From the NCBI GenBank assembly GCA_002812745.2, contig NCSJ02000021.1, forward strand, positions 62,001 through 126,000: a stretch of DNA of 64,000 nt, written 5' to 3'. Each line of letters opens with the position of its first letter. Positions within the stretch are counted from its first letter, which is position 1. The translations under genes were made by a program, and so were the position numbers. This DNA is from Scytalidium lignicola. Lineage: Eukaryota > Ascomycota > Leotiomycetes. Below, piece by piece: positions 21,404 through 33,500 of this stretch. The notes beneath the pieces are model-generated. The model was not told where the DNA came from. It did not search any database and worked only from the letters and a program-made list of their open reading frames with translations.

Positions 21404-24135
21404 TTATGTGAATTCTGAAGCAGTTTCATCCTCCTCCAACATCTGTTTGAATGAAAACGGTTCGAACGGCACACCGTCACCCATGAAATGCTTGCTCATG
21501 GCCTCGACCCAGTGCAGACGCAAGCTGTGCAACATAGCGCTAGTACCCTCCATAACGACCAAAACGGCAATAGTAAGGAAAAACCAGACAAAAAATGTGA
21601 TGACGAGTAGGATGACACCAAGTACCCCTGTGCTGTTTAGGCCAATAGCTATGGTCATAGTCCAGAGCACGACTGAAAGTTGCTGATGGGCAAGTGAGAG
21701 AGCCCAAAGACGCAGGTATGAAGCAGTGTGAGAAACACAGTTCAGGCAGAATTCTACCAATATTAGTCTTTGATATCAACAGTAGAATAATTACTTACCA
21801 ATAGTATGAATGACTTGGTGAATCATGACCTCTCCGAACTCAAATTCTTCATGCTCCTCATCCACATCAATATCTTGAGTAATCATGGCTACGCCCTCGG
21901 CATCGCTGTTCATACTAGCTCGACCGTCTAGGGTATGGCTATCACCATCATCATCATCTCCATCAAGAGCGCTAAGGCGAGAAGTCTCGCCGATTCCTCG
22001 GTAACCTTGAGCACGAGCCTTATTATGCTCCCATCGAAGATAAAATGGCTTTAGGAAGAGCAGTATAGGAACTTGAATAACAGCAATCAGAAGCAGAGTG
22101 ACCTGGACAAAAGCCTGATGGTTGTATAGTGGTTCGTCGATAGTTCCAGGTTGCAAGAACATATAGATAAGCATGTTGAGGAGACCTGGCGGCGACTGGT
22201 TGATGGCGTACCAATCAACACACCACTTGTAGATGATAGTGAAGACAAGATAACCGAAGATAGATTGGAAGAACAGCATTCCTGGAATAAAGACTCCCCA
22301 GATATCGATAGGGCTCTTGAAGTGACGGGCATTGATGTATGATAGACATAGAGAATATGTCATATGTGACCATCCGAGCAAAATACTGAGTTTCATCTTG
22401 AAGCTGTTCGAAAATAGGAGATCGTTTTCGGTTCCGTGCCATATCCAATCGATACCGAATGGATAGCGATAGCTGCCCTTTAAGTGTGCCTCCACAGTGT
22501 CGCCAACCTTGAAGTCCTCAGGCCAAGACCAAGCGCTGGGAAAGAAAGAAAATGATTTAGAGAAGACATCGTTATAGACGAGGCCTGTATACATAGAGAA
22601 AATTCCCATCATTAACATGATGTACCGTCCGTAAAATGCCATACCAAAGAGCTCGTCCTTGACCTTTTTAAGCTTCTTCTCCCAATAGATCATGGCAACT
22701 GCAGCGCAGACCATAAGAAATCCATGTCCAAAGTCTCCAAACATGACAGCGAAGAGGAACGGGAATGTAACAATGGTGGGTAGACCAGGGTTTACCTCTT
22801 GGTATTTCGCAGTACCGTAAGCGTTGATGATAGTCTGGAATCCCTCGGTGAACCTGTTCGTCTTTTGGTATGTTGGTGGGGTCTTGCTCGTCCGAATCTC
22901 GTTGATGATGGACGGAACGGATAGACCAGCTCGACTGTTGACATCATGAAGGGTAGACTTGATTAGCGGTAGAGAGTTTGTCGGGACCCAGGCTTCTGCA
23001 ATCAAAGTCTTCCTTGCATGATCGTAGGAGAACTGGTTGAGCACCTGGTAGACAGCCTTCTCCTTCTTAATGATAACAATCCACGCCACCAAGCTTCGAG
23101 CAATCTGAGTGAGTTCGGCATCAAGAGTGGTTTGTGTGTTGCGCAGGACACTTCCAAGATCACTTAGACGAGTATTAACTTCATGGATCTGATCCCTACG
23201 AAGATCGCTGTTCTCGTCGACGCTGTATAAGTCCGCACCAAGGGACTCGGAGATTTTTCTAATCTTAGCGATAATCTCCTTGCCATGGGCGAAGATGACA
23301 AAGACGTTTTTGTTGATGCCCTCGTTGGTGGTTGGATCAATGAGCAATTCCGGGATCTCAGATTGATTCATATAAAGATTACCTCTCAGAGTACGCCACA
23401 AAATACGTTCAAAGGCATCAACACGCTCTCTGGGGATAACTCCGGCAACAAATCCAATATTCATCCCTGAGAATGAGCGCTCTGCATCACCGTTCAATTG
23501 GCCCTGCCCGTGTTGTTCAACGTCGTGAAGTAAAGGTGCATCGTCATCCTCGGTTGAATGCCTGATTTCCTCGACGTTTCCGTGAGCGCGATCGAAGAAT
23601 CCGCCGGCTTCTCTCAGCACCCATCTCCATTCTGTAAGCTCCACCTCTCTCTTCTTTAAAGTCTCATAGCTCTCGTTTAGGGATGCTATTCGCTGCTCCA
23701 AGCTCTGACCGCGATCAGCAAGCTCGTCAATCTCGGTGGTGGATGGTGCTGCCAGAGTCTCAATGTCCAAATCAAGCTTCCGGAGTGGAATCCCAGCCTT
23801 CTCCATCTGCGAATGGAAGTATCCTAGTTATGCATAAGTATTTCCATTAAATAGCTAACGATTTTGGTCCTTACGCAGTTGCCGCTCCACATTGTCCAGC
23901 CTCCGTATCTCTTGGGTGAAGGTCCGTTGGAACGCGGTCACTTCGGAGTTGAGCTGCCACAGTCATCAGAAAGAGCTAAAATTCTTCTCCAGTCTTCACA
24001 TACATCTCGGAATTGCACCTGGCCAACCTCTCCCAATGCGTTTACAACCTCACGACCGATTTCCTTAGCCACATAGAGCTGCACCATACTCATGTCCGCA
24101 GAGCGGAACATGGTATCTGGGCGTCCAGGAGCCAT
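21404..24135 (-). CDS. V-type proton ATPase subunit a (Vph1/Stv1-like)
   Basis: Four minus-strand exons, 24135-24004, 23953-23875, 23823-21799 and 21753-21404, join in phase to give 861 aa, matching the family length. The start at 24135 ([21 protein letters not shown]) is preferred over an in-frame Met seven codons upstream, because family members begin at this point. The cytosolic N-terminal half (to about residue 400) has [28 protein letters not shown] and [20 protein letters not shown]. The membrane half begins near [22 protein letters not shown] and ends with [21 protein letters not shown]760 in [10 protein letters not shown] corresponds to the arginine (R735 of yeast Vph1) essential for proton transfer from the c-ring. 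The V-ATPase acidifies vacuole and Golgi. An acidic loop (DGDDDDGDS) lies in the last cytosolic loop. A TCACGTGA site lies about 150 bp upstream of the start. Confidence 0.96.
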
Positions 24136-24629
24136 GACGAAGGTGGACAAGTTCAAGCCCAGGGACCTTTCCTAACAGCCCTTGGTAACTTGTGGATTAC
24201 TGAATTGCAAATTGTTGTGAGATGTAATTGAAGCTGTTGTTCTTCAAGGCAGCTGCATCTGTAAAGTCGTCACTAATGAGGTCACGTGATACACTAGACC
24301 TGATTTGTATTTAGTCTTCCTTGGAGGTCGTCATGCCAAAAAATGCCTAAGGCCATAAACCATAAATCTTTTAACGATTATCTTCAATCGATTGAGGATA
24401 TTATATTGTAGAATCAAGACCGCAAATATCTAACAGAACAGAGGATAACTGCTTGGAATCCGAACGAGTCATGGCCCTATATAATGCAAATCATTTACTG
24501 AGTATCCATACGTATGTGGTATATCGCGTTGAGTCATCACGAAATCCTCCATCAACGCCATCAACCAGAACACAGGGGTATCAATAGCAGAACTCCTCCC
24601 ACGAATTCCTCTCTCCATGTTGCTCCCTT
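24136..24629. promoter_or_regulatory. V-ATPase subunit a promoter region
   Basis: A 494-bp spacer that holds the promoter of the V-ATPase gene and the 3' flank of the MFS gene, both on the minus strand. A perfect E-box in GTCACGTGA lies at 24281-24289. No open frame deserves a call. Confidence 0.55.
24281..24289. promoter_or_regulatory. TCACGTGA E-box upstream of V-ATPase subunit a
   Basis: GTCACGTGA, a palindromic CACGTG core with flanking TCA, lies about 146 bp upstream of the V-ATPase start. Such sites bind bHLH factors (Cbf1-type in fungi). Binding here is inferred only. Confidence 0.35.
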
Positions 24630-26629
24630 CTACGAACTTCTCTTCCCATACGGTTCAAATGGGAATGCTACAGCAATCGCTGCCATGGCAATGTAGAGAG
24701 CAGCACAGAGGTAGATAGGAACAGATGTAGCAGTATTTGCAACCGTTGCAATTACTGCCGACAGAATACCCATAATACGATTGCAAGCAACAGCAACACC
24801 GTTACCAGTAGCACGGTGAGCGGAGGGAAGCACTTCAGGGGTATAAGCGTAGAGGGTTCCGTAGTAGATGTTCAGAGCGAAACCAATTGCGCAGCTGAAT
24901 CCGATATTCTGGTCTTCGCTACGCACTTGGGTGTAGGCGAAGAAAAAGGCCACTGTACCGGGGATTAGCATCTCAGCTTGTCTCTATAATCATTTCTCAC
25001 AGGTATAAAAGAGAAAATCCTAATCAATAATTCAATGCGACTTACTCGTAACCAAGGCGCCGATCACCATTGTGTACTTCCGACCGAGTATCTTAATATT
25101 GGCCATATGTCCAGCCAGCATTGGCCCCTAAGTTAGGTTATGTTAGCCACGTATGTAGAGATAATTAGTTCGAGTATAGAGAATGAAACTTACAGGTATA
25201 CCGCTGATATTAACAAGTGCATAATTTCTCCAGTACTCATACGTTGACACGACGCCAAATTCGGCACCACGAGTGGCGAGATATGACGGCAAGAAGACGT
25301 AAAAGAGAGGATATGCAAGTCCGATAAGGGCCCAAGAAAGCCAGATAAGAACCGTAGAGAAGCCAATAGTCTTGGTTGCAAATAAACCTCTGAAATGAAC
25401 AACCAACTCCGAAACAGAGAACCGGGTCTTTCCATGAGCGGACCGGATAGTACCACATTCTTCCAACATCTCTTTTGTGAGAGAGCAAGTTCGGCCATAT
25501 TTAGCAGCCATAGTGTGTAATTCCCGGACCAGTCGCTCGTCTTTGCCCTCTCCTAGGAGGTATTTCGGAGTTTCCTTTAAACGAATAACTGTAATACGAG
25601 CGATACTCATCACAAAAACCATGGCTCCAGACGTATACATGGTATATCTCCAGCCCATGTTGTTACCATACGTGCATGTGTCCGCTGAAGCACAGTTCCA
25701 TTTAAGGGGGGCTTTGAATTTATTAGCAAAGCTCAATCCAATAAAAATTATATTAGGACTCACACAAAAATCCCCATGCAATAAAACCTGTAACAGCTTG
25801 TCCAAGACCCCACCAAGCAGCCAGCCAGGCTATAGACAGTTAGCTGAGAGGAGACTATCACAGGGATTATATCTTCATACTTAATACCCATTGCTTATTC
25901 GAAGGAAGGTATTCCAGGAAAACGGTTGTGTCAAGAATAAGGTTTCCACCGCCACCAAAGCCCAGAAAGGCAATAAATATTGAAAGAGCTACCCAATTTG
26001 GCGCAGCACCAGCAGCAACCGAGAATATTGAGCAAATAAACAGGGATACATTAAAGGCAAATCGTCTGCCAACGATATCTGCACTCAAACCCCAAAATAT
26101 CGCGCCAATAAACATGCCGACATACACAGCGATTGTCAGAGCACGAGAGTACGCCGGTTGAAATTCTAAGGCAGCGGGGCCTGCAATGACGGACTGCAGG
26201 AGGAGAAGTTGGGAATCCACTGAGTACCTAGCCGCTTCAATGTCAGCGCATCTAGGCTTATATCTTCTAGGAGATCCTTAACAAACCCAAAGCCATTGAG
26301 CACGAAAAGCTTCCAATGGTAGGGAGTCCATCCAATCTCATCAATAGCCTACTCCAGGATATATGTTAGCAAAGATCCTTGATTGGCGCTTTGGGCGTTC
26401 GAATGTTTTTTGGCGCTTGTGGAATATTCCATCTCACATTGTTCACTAAATGCATTTTAGCATTGAGAGCAGGATCAATATCTTGGAGTGCGAGTATATC
26501 TTCTCCTTTGCCAACGGAGGAATGATCTATTTCAACTTCTGGTTCGCCCAAGTCGGTTCGCCCATGATCTTTCAGATCCTCGCTCTTCTCATTGCCCGAG
26601 GCAAGTTGAGGAGATGAATCTGTCGACAT
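24630..26629 (-). CDS. major facilitator superfamily transporter, SV2/sugar-organic ion type
   Basis: Seven minus-strand exons, 26629-26438, 26348-26287, 26227-25881, 25829-25764, 25711-25194, 25127-25046 and 24976-24630, join in phase to give about 537 aa. A charged N-terminal tail of about 55 residues precedes ALNAKMHLVNN, AIDEIGWTPYHWKLFVLNGFG and the MFS A-motif GLSADIVGRRFAF. Then come LDTTVFLEYLPS and WRYTMYTSGAMVF, a cytosolic loop with LKETPKYLLGEGKD, a second half with LIWLSWALIGLAYPLFY, and TPEVLPSAHRATGNG near the end. These blocks mark the fungal SV2-like branch of the sugar-porter family, with about 12 membrane helices in the plasma membrane. Substrate cannot be assigned. The joins 25829-25764 to 25711 and 25046 to 24976 are the least certain; a TATAG acceptor nearby is a competitor for the last exon. 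Confidence 0.88.
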
Positions 26630-26714
26630 GGCTTTTGTGAATACCTAGAAGCTTGCACTGTATTACTCGTACTTTAAGCATAGAAAGTTGAAAATCCCAA
26701 AAGAAAGTGCTTTT

Positions 26715-26730
26715 GGGGGGGGGGGGGGGG
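26715..26730 (+). repeat. G16 homopolymer
   Basis: Sixteen consecutive G on the plus strand in the spacer, upstream of the MFS start. It is long enough to form G-quadruplex structures, and its length is likely to be unreliable in the assembly. Confidence 0.8.
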
Positions 26731-27618
26731 AGCAAGTAATTAAGAGAAAAGGCTGCGATAAAAGAGGAGAGCTCTGCCCTGAAGCTTATCTATTGAAACT
26801 TGGAAGGCAGGGTCCTGTTCGCTGGGCAATCTTCATGGCTGAGGTCAAGTGCCTGTTGTACAAATCTAGTATGGGTTACTTGCGGGGGGGCAATGCAATT
26901 TCATTCGACGACCCTTGAAGCGTTGTGGGATACCCTTCACGCCCACGACGTCTCATCTCTCCATAGAACGCAGATCGTGCGACTACTTGACGACTCCGGC
27001 CTTATTCAGGACAGTCGACCGTCTTGCTGGAGAGGGCGTTGGACATAGTCACGGCGAGCCTATAAGAAGCCTTGTAGCTGCAAACAGACGACCTTCCAAG
27101 CAAGGAAGCTGGGCGGGGGGAGCACCATGGGGGCAAAAGTAGTTGGAGAGCACGTGGGGAGGATGACACCGTCAAATGGATCTGATTTGCTCAACGCTAA
27201 TTAGTCGAGCGTTCGTCCAGCTCTGGACTATTATCGTGCCTCTCCACTTTAAAAAATGCAAGAAATCCCCGAGTAAGACTAGTTCGGCAAGAAACCATGA
27301 TTGGAGGAGATTCATTGAGGTTTCGCCAAAGAAAGGTTTCGATTTGTCGTAAAGGTTCCAGTGTTTGAAGTAGGTGGATGCTTTTACCTAAGTCACGTCA
27401 GCACTGAACATTTACGAGCGGATGGAAATATATTCTTTCGTTAACACTGCACTCTAGCGTGTGTACTTACGTTTAACGGTTTGTGTGCCTGAACTAATAA
27501 ATAAGTAATGGTAGCCACTGTAGCCACTGCAGCCAATCCCGCGCCACAGCCCTTTTGGTGGATCTTTAACGGCGGGTAAAGTGGCTGGGTAGTTGGCCTT
27601 TCTCCGCATACCCAACAG

Positions 27619-27628
27619 ATCACGTGAC
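27619..27628. promoter_or_regulatory. TCACGTGA E-box upstream of the DLT1-like gene
   Basis: ATCACGTGAC lies about 400 bp upstream of the DLT1-like start, with the same core as the site in front of V-ATPase subunit a. Function is inferred only. Confidence 0.3.
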
Positions 27629-28026
27629 TATGGGCTGGATTTGAGGAAGAAAAAACCAAAAGCAGGGCTAATGACGCATGAAAGTTCTAAATGGAGGAAT
27701 TACGGTTGAGAGGGTTAAATATTGTTGAATAAACAAAAATATGTATAGAATGGTTATGCCGAATATTATTAGCTCTCCGGAGTTATCCGGACACCAGGTG
27801 TGAAACTATCAACCCGCAGCTGCTAGTATGGCACCAAATTTCCATTCAAACATCAATTCAGCATTCGATGCTGCCACCAAGGTCGACCTTTCAATGCATT
27901 GCAAACACTACGCTTTTGATCGGCTAGGTGTGACAGATCCTGCGACCCTAAATCGGAATGGAAATATCACTTTTTCAATAACAGCCTTGACGAATACTGA
28001 CTCTCTTGGGAGACCATGAGCTCATA

Positions 28027-29364
28027 ATGAATGGACCACTGTTATTTCGCATCTTTTACAATGGATTCTTCTCCATTTTGTGCCTTGTCCTTCTTGGTCT
28101 TTTGGTCGTGACTCCAGCCGATGCCATTCGTCAAGCTCTCCGGAACAACCAGCTCTACAATATCTTTGTTATCGCGGGGTGCTACTTTCTCACAATCCTC
28201 CTGGCTACCCTCATCTACGCCTCGCGACTATACACAACGAGATCTGTTTTAGCCGCAATACCTAAGACATGGATTCCGGTAGAAAAGGGCGACGTGAAAG
28301 AGAGAGTCAGGAAAATAATATCCGAGGGGTTGAAGAGAAGTGCATGGGTGGCATGGAATGCTCGGCCCCGAACTCCCGAAGAAACTGAGGCAATACCTGA
28401 ATCAATAACGCTGGAGTCTGCAGATGATTATCCAGAAAAGAAGAAGGAGCAGGGGAAACACCATTTTCTACGAAGATCTCGCTCTCGCAAAGATGTTGAA
28501 GAAGATATAGTAGCTATCCTACCTCATCTGCCGATATGGGGAGACATTTATCACAATGGCTGGTCATCACCTTCGTCGGATCCAAAGAATCTGCAATACA
28601 CAACCGTCATCCTCGAACTCCCTCACGTCATCGAAGCGAAGGCTGTATCTCTGGCACCACCAGATCCCGAATCGAACTCAGATCCCCCTTTACCGGATAT
28701 TAAAGCAGTAGACCTACTACACAGACCTGCGACGATGAGCCTTCGGGATTATATAACCTACCTCATGAGCATAGATGTCATTACCGACACTTTGACGGCA
28801 AACAAATTCTTGTCAAATTACGAATATGCTCGGTTTTCGGGGCGGGCCGTTAGTGAACAGGCATTTCATGATCTCATGAATGAATTTACCAAGCTTCTCC
28901 GCAATATGAAAATGCTTGACCCTAGTTATCTCATACCGCTGGAGGAGTCTTTGACGAGCGAGAGTGACACAACGGAGGATGCGCCTTCAGTAACCCCCTC
29001 TATGACACCACGTAGTCACTCAATCGTAACTTCACACAGCGGTATTAGCCGTGGTCGGAGTAGCAGTCAGGGCACTATTCAGACTTGGCGCTCTCATGGT
29101 AGCAGTACAAATGGAGCAACAAGTCATAGGCACTCAGCATTTACCACTGCCCCTGGCACCCCCCCGTACAGATCGCGCGCTGTCTCAAGGTCGTCTAGTG
29201 CTAACAGTTTCGCACAAAGCTGGAGACGTTATGCTGATACTAGTAGCTCAGCAGGAGATGGTGTCAGTTTGCGCTCTAGTAACCAGGGGAGCGTGATAAG
29301 GTTGAATACTTCGAATGATAATACGGAGCTACCTTATATAATCACCGCTCCCTCATCAGCCTGA
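28027..29364 (+). CDS. Dlt1-like membrane protein (defect at low temperature family)
   Basis: A single-exon frame of 445 aa from the Met at 28027; an in-frame ATG at 28006 would add seven residues. I prefer 28027 because the hydrophobic N-terminus (MNGPLLFRIFYNGFF) then begins as in relatives. Two membrane helices occupy about residues 8-30 and 45-65. A conserved cytosolic domain follows, with IPKTWIPVEKGDVKERVR, a DIYHNGWSSPSS segment, LRDYITYLMSIDVI and FSGRAVSEQAFHDLMNEFTKLLRNM. The last about 130 residues are a serine/threonine-rich, probably disordered tail. The arrangement fits the fungal Dlt1 family, named for a yeast cold-sensitive phenotype; its molecular function is unknown. A short upstream frame (27828-28019) may affect translation. 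Confidence 0.82.
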   Translation: MNGPLLFRIFYNGFFSILCLVLLGLLVVTPADAIRQALRNNQLYNIFVIAGCYFLTILLATLIYASRLYTTRSVLAAIPKTWIPVEKGDVKERVRKIISEGLKRSAWVAWNARPRTPEETEAIPESITLESADDYPEKKKEQGKHHFLRRSRSRKDVEEDIVAILPHLPIWGDIYHNGWSSPSSDPKNLQYTTVILELPHVIEAKAVSLAPPDPESNSDPPLPDIKAVDLLHRPATMSLRDYITYLMSIDVITDTLTANKFLSNYEYARFSGRAVSEQAFHDLMNEFTKLLRNMKMLDPSYLIPLEESLTSESDTTEDAPSVTPSMTPRSHSIVTSHSGISRGRSSSQGTIQTWRSHGSSTNGATSHRHSAFTTAPGTPPYRSRAVSRSSSANSFAQSWRRYADTSSSAGDGVSLRSSNQGSVIRLNTSNDNTELPYIITAPSSA

Positions 29365-29996
29365 ATCTTGTATAAATCACAGGGATTGTTTGTTTTAGCG
29401 ATGGAGTTTTGGATAAAGTCTCAATAAGAGAACGATTGCATTGGGTATGGTATATCATGGTAGGCACCTATATTTTGGACAATTGTTATAATTATAATAC
29501 ATTACAATGAACTTTTTTCTCTTCCTCTATTTTACAACGAGATTGTAATCTGAACAACCTTTACTCCTTTCTAAATACCCTTCCATGCCCCTATGTTTCC
29601 CACCCCCGTTTCATAATTGATACTAATGTAAACAGATCATTCCAATACGTCAACTTAAGAGAAATACAAAAGGATCCGAGGAAGAAAACACAATACCATA
29701 TCAAAACTCTGCTAATCCATTAGCAAAACTCAAGCAAGCTGCGAGGAGCCAAACTTACATCGTATCACTCAGCCGACATTAGCTATGTACAAAAGTCGGA
29801 ATCAAAATCAAAATCACACGCTAGCACCTACAAACGCGGCGGGATCAAATCATTGCCGATAATCTACGCAACTCCATCCCTCAACAATCCTAATTTGCTC
29901 ATGAGAAGGACACTATCTTACAACAAAGCCATGTATACCTCAACGATACAAATAATCAGACATGTCCAAAACATCATCGGAAGATCATAGAACGGA
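29365..29996. other. 3' flank spacer
   Basis: A 632-bp convergent spacer between the DLT1-like gene and the serine-rich hypothetical gene. It is A/T-rich. I see no open frame, RNA gene or repeat. Confidence 0.6.
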
Positions 29997-30588
29997 TCAT
30001 TGTCGAGAGGTACCGTTCGACAGTGGATATCTTGGTCCTGGATCTAGTGCAATAGTGTGCTGAGAATGTTGCTCAGTATACATAGTAGCCGAGGTCCAGT
30101 GGGAGTCAAAGTCTTCCAAGAAACCATGCATACGAGCTTCATGGGATTGCTCACTTGCTGAATCGCTAGCCCAGTGATTTGCGATTAGGTATGGGGTGCA
30201 AGACCCGGCAGAGGCTACCCAGCCTATGATAGGAGAGTTGGACGTTGGAGTTGTAGTTGATGAAGAAGAAGATGATGATGATGATGAGGTGGACAAACTC
30301 AAAGAGGGATTTGAAGAGGCACTGCTTCCATTTTTGGCTGTGCGCGAAGTGGATTTTCTCTTTTGACACGCCTTCCGAGTCTCTGAGACTTTCGAGGAGG
30401 CAGATGCTGAAGGCCTAGACACCGTCAAGGTGCTAACACTCGCGGCACTATTCATCTATGATCAGTCATCATACCTTCAAGCACGAGGTCTATCGAGTAT
30501 CAGAGGTAGCAGAAAATGGTTCACTTACCTGCAAGCAGAGCCGTGGTGGACCTTTGTCGAAGATGAACTGGAATGCATGCCTCTCTAA
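29997..30588 (-). CDS. serine-rich hypothetical protein, 5' end unresolved
   Basis: The last exon (30455-29997) encodes 152 aa that begin MNSAASVSTL. It has a basic patch (RKACQKRKSTSRTAK), a run of ten serines and a threonine-rich stretch at about residues 50-75, then a non-repetitive tail (SPIIGWVASAGSC...). Upstream, a 60-nt segment (30588-30529) has a consensus acceptor (CCATTTCAG) and donor (CAG|GTAAGTGA). It is in phase with the last exon through a 73-nt intron. It encodes 20 residues including HAFQFIFDKGPPRLCLQ, which look like real protein. If so, the Met at 30455 is internal and at least one more 5' exon must lie beyond 30600; I cannot find it with confidence. Alternatively the ATG at 30455 is the start and the upstream segment is 5' UTR. 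I recognise no domain. The basic, serine-rich composition hints at a nuclear protein, but that is only inference. Confidence 0.4.
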
Positions 30589-33500
30589 CTGAAATGGAAT
30601 AGATACAAGAATGATCTACGGCGAAGGACAGAAATCGACTGGGACTGGCAGCTCAGGGATGTGCAATACTGAACGTCAGACACGTGATATGATTGAGCGT
30701 GGACCAAGATAGGCCTCGGCATCAAAGACGATAGGAGGTGGACGGGTTTAGTTGCACTCTGACAGTGACCTGTGGACAATGTAGGTGACTTCAAAGATCG
30801 TCTATCGACGTTTAGGTTTGCTGGGGACCGTGCTTCTTATACTGCAGATGACTTTTGGTTTTGCAAAAGGTATCCAAGTTCTCGCCCTGCCAAAGAGAGG
30901 ATGTCTAGAAATGTGGTGGGGTTAGGATTGGCGGTGTACTAGACCACGGAAGTGCCGCCCCCTTTATGTGATTGTTGAGGCAAGTTGATCACTTTCTCAT
31001 TCAATAAATTTGACCGGATCATCGGGTCTACATATTAATACCCATTGGTCTTGGAGGGGCCATCAAGGCATTACCGCTGTACATAACGGACAACATTGAA
31101 GGAGGTGGATGGGGCACGCAATCTATGGTCCCTCCATTGTATGTCTACGTATGATATACATGTTCAACCAGCCGTTAAAGCCTGCGTTAGCCTGCGTTAT
31201 GGATGCGTATGGCGCGCCAATGGGTCCTAAGGTCATGGCTTCATCAGCGCACACAACGTTCCGTGTGGCAATATTGAAGGTATGCAAGACGTCGTGGCTT
31301 GCCATCCCAGCAAAGAGGTCTCTCTTGGACTGACGCCTTGTCTCATCCAGCCGACCTCTCAGAGCGCTGTGACCGGGGAGTGAGAGGGAAAGACATTTGC
31401 GAGTTGATTCTCCAGCCAGATCTGCCCTGTGAAAGTCAAATGCATAGTTGCGGCGTTGTAGGCGTTGTAGGCGTTATACCGTATGCCACCATATCACTGC
31501 CGTACTGGACGTCTTGTTTGTAGCTTATTTTGACCCAGGGGTTGCAGCGACCCACCGTTCTTGTCGGGGCCGCCTGCTGCAATCCCGACGGCGCACGGCC
31601 AGTCCATAGAAGTTCTGGAAGGTCGTATGGAAGCCTCACGACAGCCACACGAAGGATTGGCAACCACAGATCGTAGTCCAGACTCAGAACTACCGGACTT
31701 CAACAAACAAACAAAAAACAAAGAAGCATGGAATCATGGAATCATTTTCCTATTCTTGATAGGAAGCCGTCATTGACGCCATCCGACACAGCCGAGGCTT
31801 TGCAAAAGCCCCCGGTCGATGGTTTTTGCTGACGAGAATCATTCAGTGAGAGACGGGGAAAGGAAGGCTGACGGCTTGGCTTGGTTGGACAGACAGAGAG
31901 TACAGACGCGCGCATCCCTACACCCTCCCACCGATGTAAATCCGTCCGAGTTTTCACTTTCTTCCCAACGCGCCATTATTCTCCTATCTCGACTACAAGG
32001 CGTGGGCTGAGGGATTGCTGTCGCGCCTACATTTGCAGGAGTAAGAGTCGCTGTTTGGTAATTCTTAAATTTGGAATCCTAATAATACGTAGCTGAGCAA
32101 CATTACAGCGCATCAAACAACCAAAAAAAAAATTTTCAGTCTCTCTCGTGCGGCTCTTACAAAGGGGCCGACCACTTGAGGGTGTGCTGATATCTACCTC
32201 CTTGAGCTGTGCGGGTTGTATAGCCTCGCTTTCCTTACACATCACCACCAACCATCACAGCCGGTTCCTGAGCTGCTCTATCCTTGTTCAGCATATTATT
32301 ATCGCAGAGAATGATCATCATCCAGTTTGGCCATCAGGCTCAGTGGAGACGGGATGTTGTACAGCAGAATGTGCATCAGGCAGGTACACTTTGCAGTTGA
32401 GAGGTACATTTCTCCCTATTTTCCGTCCGGTATCTCCAATGAGCCACAGCCAAGTAACCGTGATAATCTGGCATCCAAGTTTCAACAGCAAAAATGGGAG
32501 CTATTCTGCTCCGTCAGACTTCACCTCCAAGATATCGGGCTCGACTGCCCCCCACACTCTACCTCCGTAAACAGCTTCTGTTGCTCGTTCTGGCGGTCTG
32601 GAAAATATTGTGATGAGCTAACCAAATTTTCATCGATCTTGTGTTCCTCTACTCAAGAAAGTTTGAAACAATAGTTCTGTTGGTGGCTGCTATCCTCCTA
32701 TTGGCTGGTTCGCCTCCGAAGAAATCAGAGTATCGTAAGTCATGACTTCCCCACACTCTCCTATTGACTTCACTTTTACTCCATAGATTAAGGAGGTGAG
32801 CCAGTCTAGAGCGGAGATGCAAAATCCCGCAACCATGTCCTAGGGCCTCGTCATCAGTAGTCTGTCTACTGTGCGAATTCAAACCCGACCCGCGAGAAAG
32901 TCTGATTCGTCTCTCCTTCCCAAAGCCTTGTCCGACATGACAGGGGTTAGTCAACTAAGCTACTGTATACGGTATACGCTCTAGCGTCACACTATTAACT
33001 ATTCGGGGAATTTATTCTATCACACTACTAGGAAATTGATGAATGATGGATGAAATAACCACCTGTTAATGGGTGCGCCATGTTCTATGCGTTGGCCAAC
33101 AAAAACGCAAAACGCATTATGTACACCACCCCCTGAAAATTGCTAGTTGAAACGCGTAGCCTGAGGCTGCATTGTGTTATTCAGCTAGATAGGGTTCTCA
33201 GTTTTTGTGAGAGATCGCTCCACCTCAGCCTTGTCTGCCTCCAGAGCTGCGGCGGAAAACAAAATTTTTTGTTTTGCCAAGAGTTTGCGAAAATTCTTTC
33301 CCAGCATGCCCAGCTATGGGAATACACGTTTACATGTTATTTTTGGAGTCACATTAAGTGTAAATTTGGAATTTTGCAATTCGGGATTCGAGTTGCCATC
33401 AGCCTTGTGGTAAGAGCAAAGCATATGTTTCGGCCCAAAATTCTATTCACCGCTCAACCGGAACACGGGATGTTGCAAATAGGTCTAAAGTAGCGAAAGC

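Larger units (their letters stand above)
26630..28026. promoter_or_regulatory. divergent promoter region, MFS transporter / DLT1-like gene
   Basis: A 1.4-kb head-to-head spacer. It holds a run of 16 G (26715-26730), a TCACGTGA E-box at 27619-27628 and a CACGTG at about 27149. The open frames at 26688-27142 (+) and 27441-27659 (-) are random-looking. A 63-codon frame at 27828-28019 (+) ends just before the DLT1-like start; it could be an upstream ORF but not a separate gene I can support. Confidence 0.5.

Noticed and set aside
27828..28019. 63-codon frame overlapping the DLT1-like start region
   Set aside because: Too short and without features; kept only as a possible upstream ORF.
32649..32954. 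101-codon minus-strand frame
   Set aside because: Looked briefly like a mobile-element fragment, but no transposase or reverse-transcriptase motif is present.
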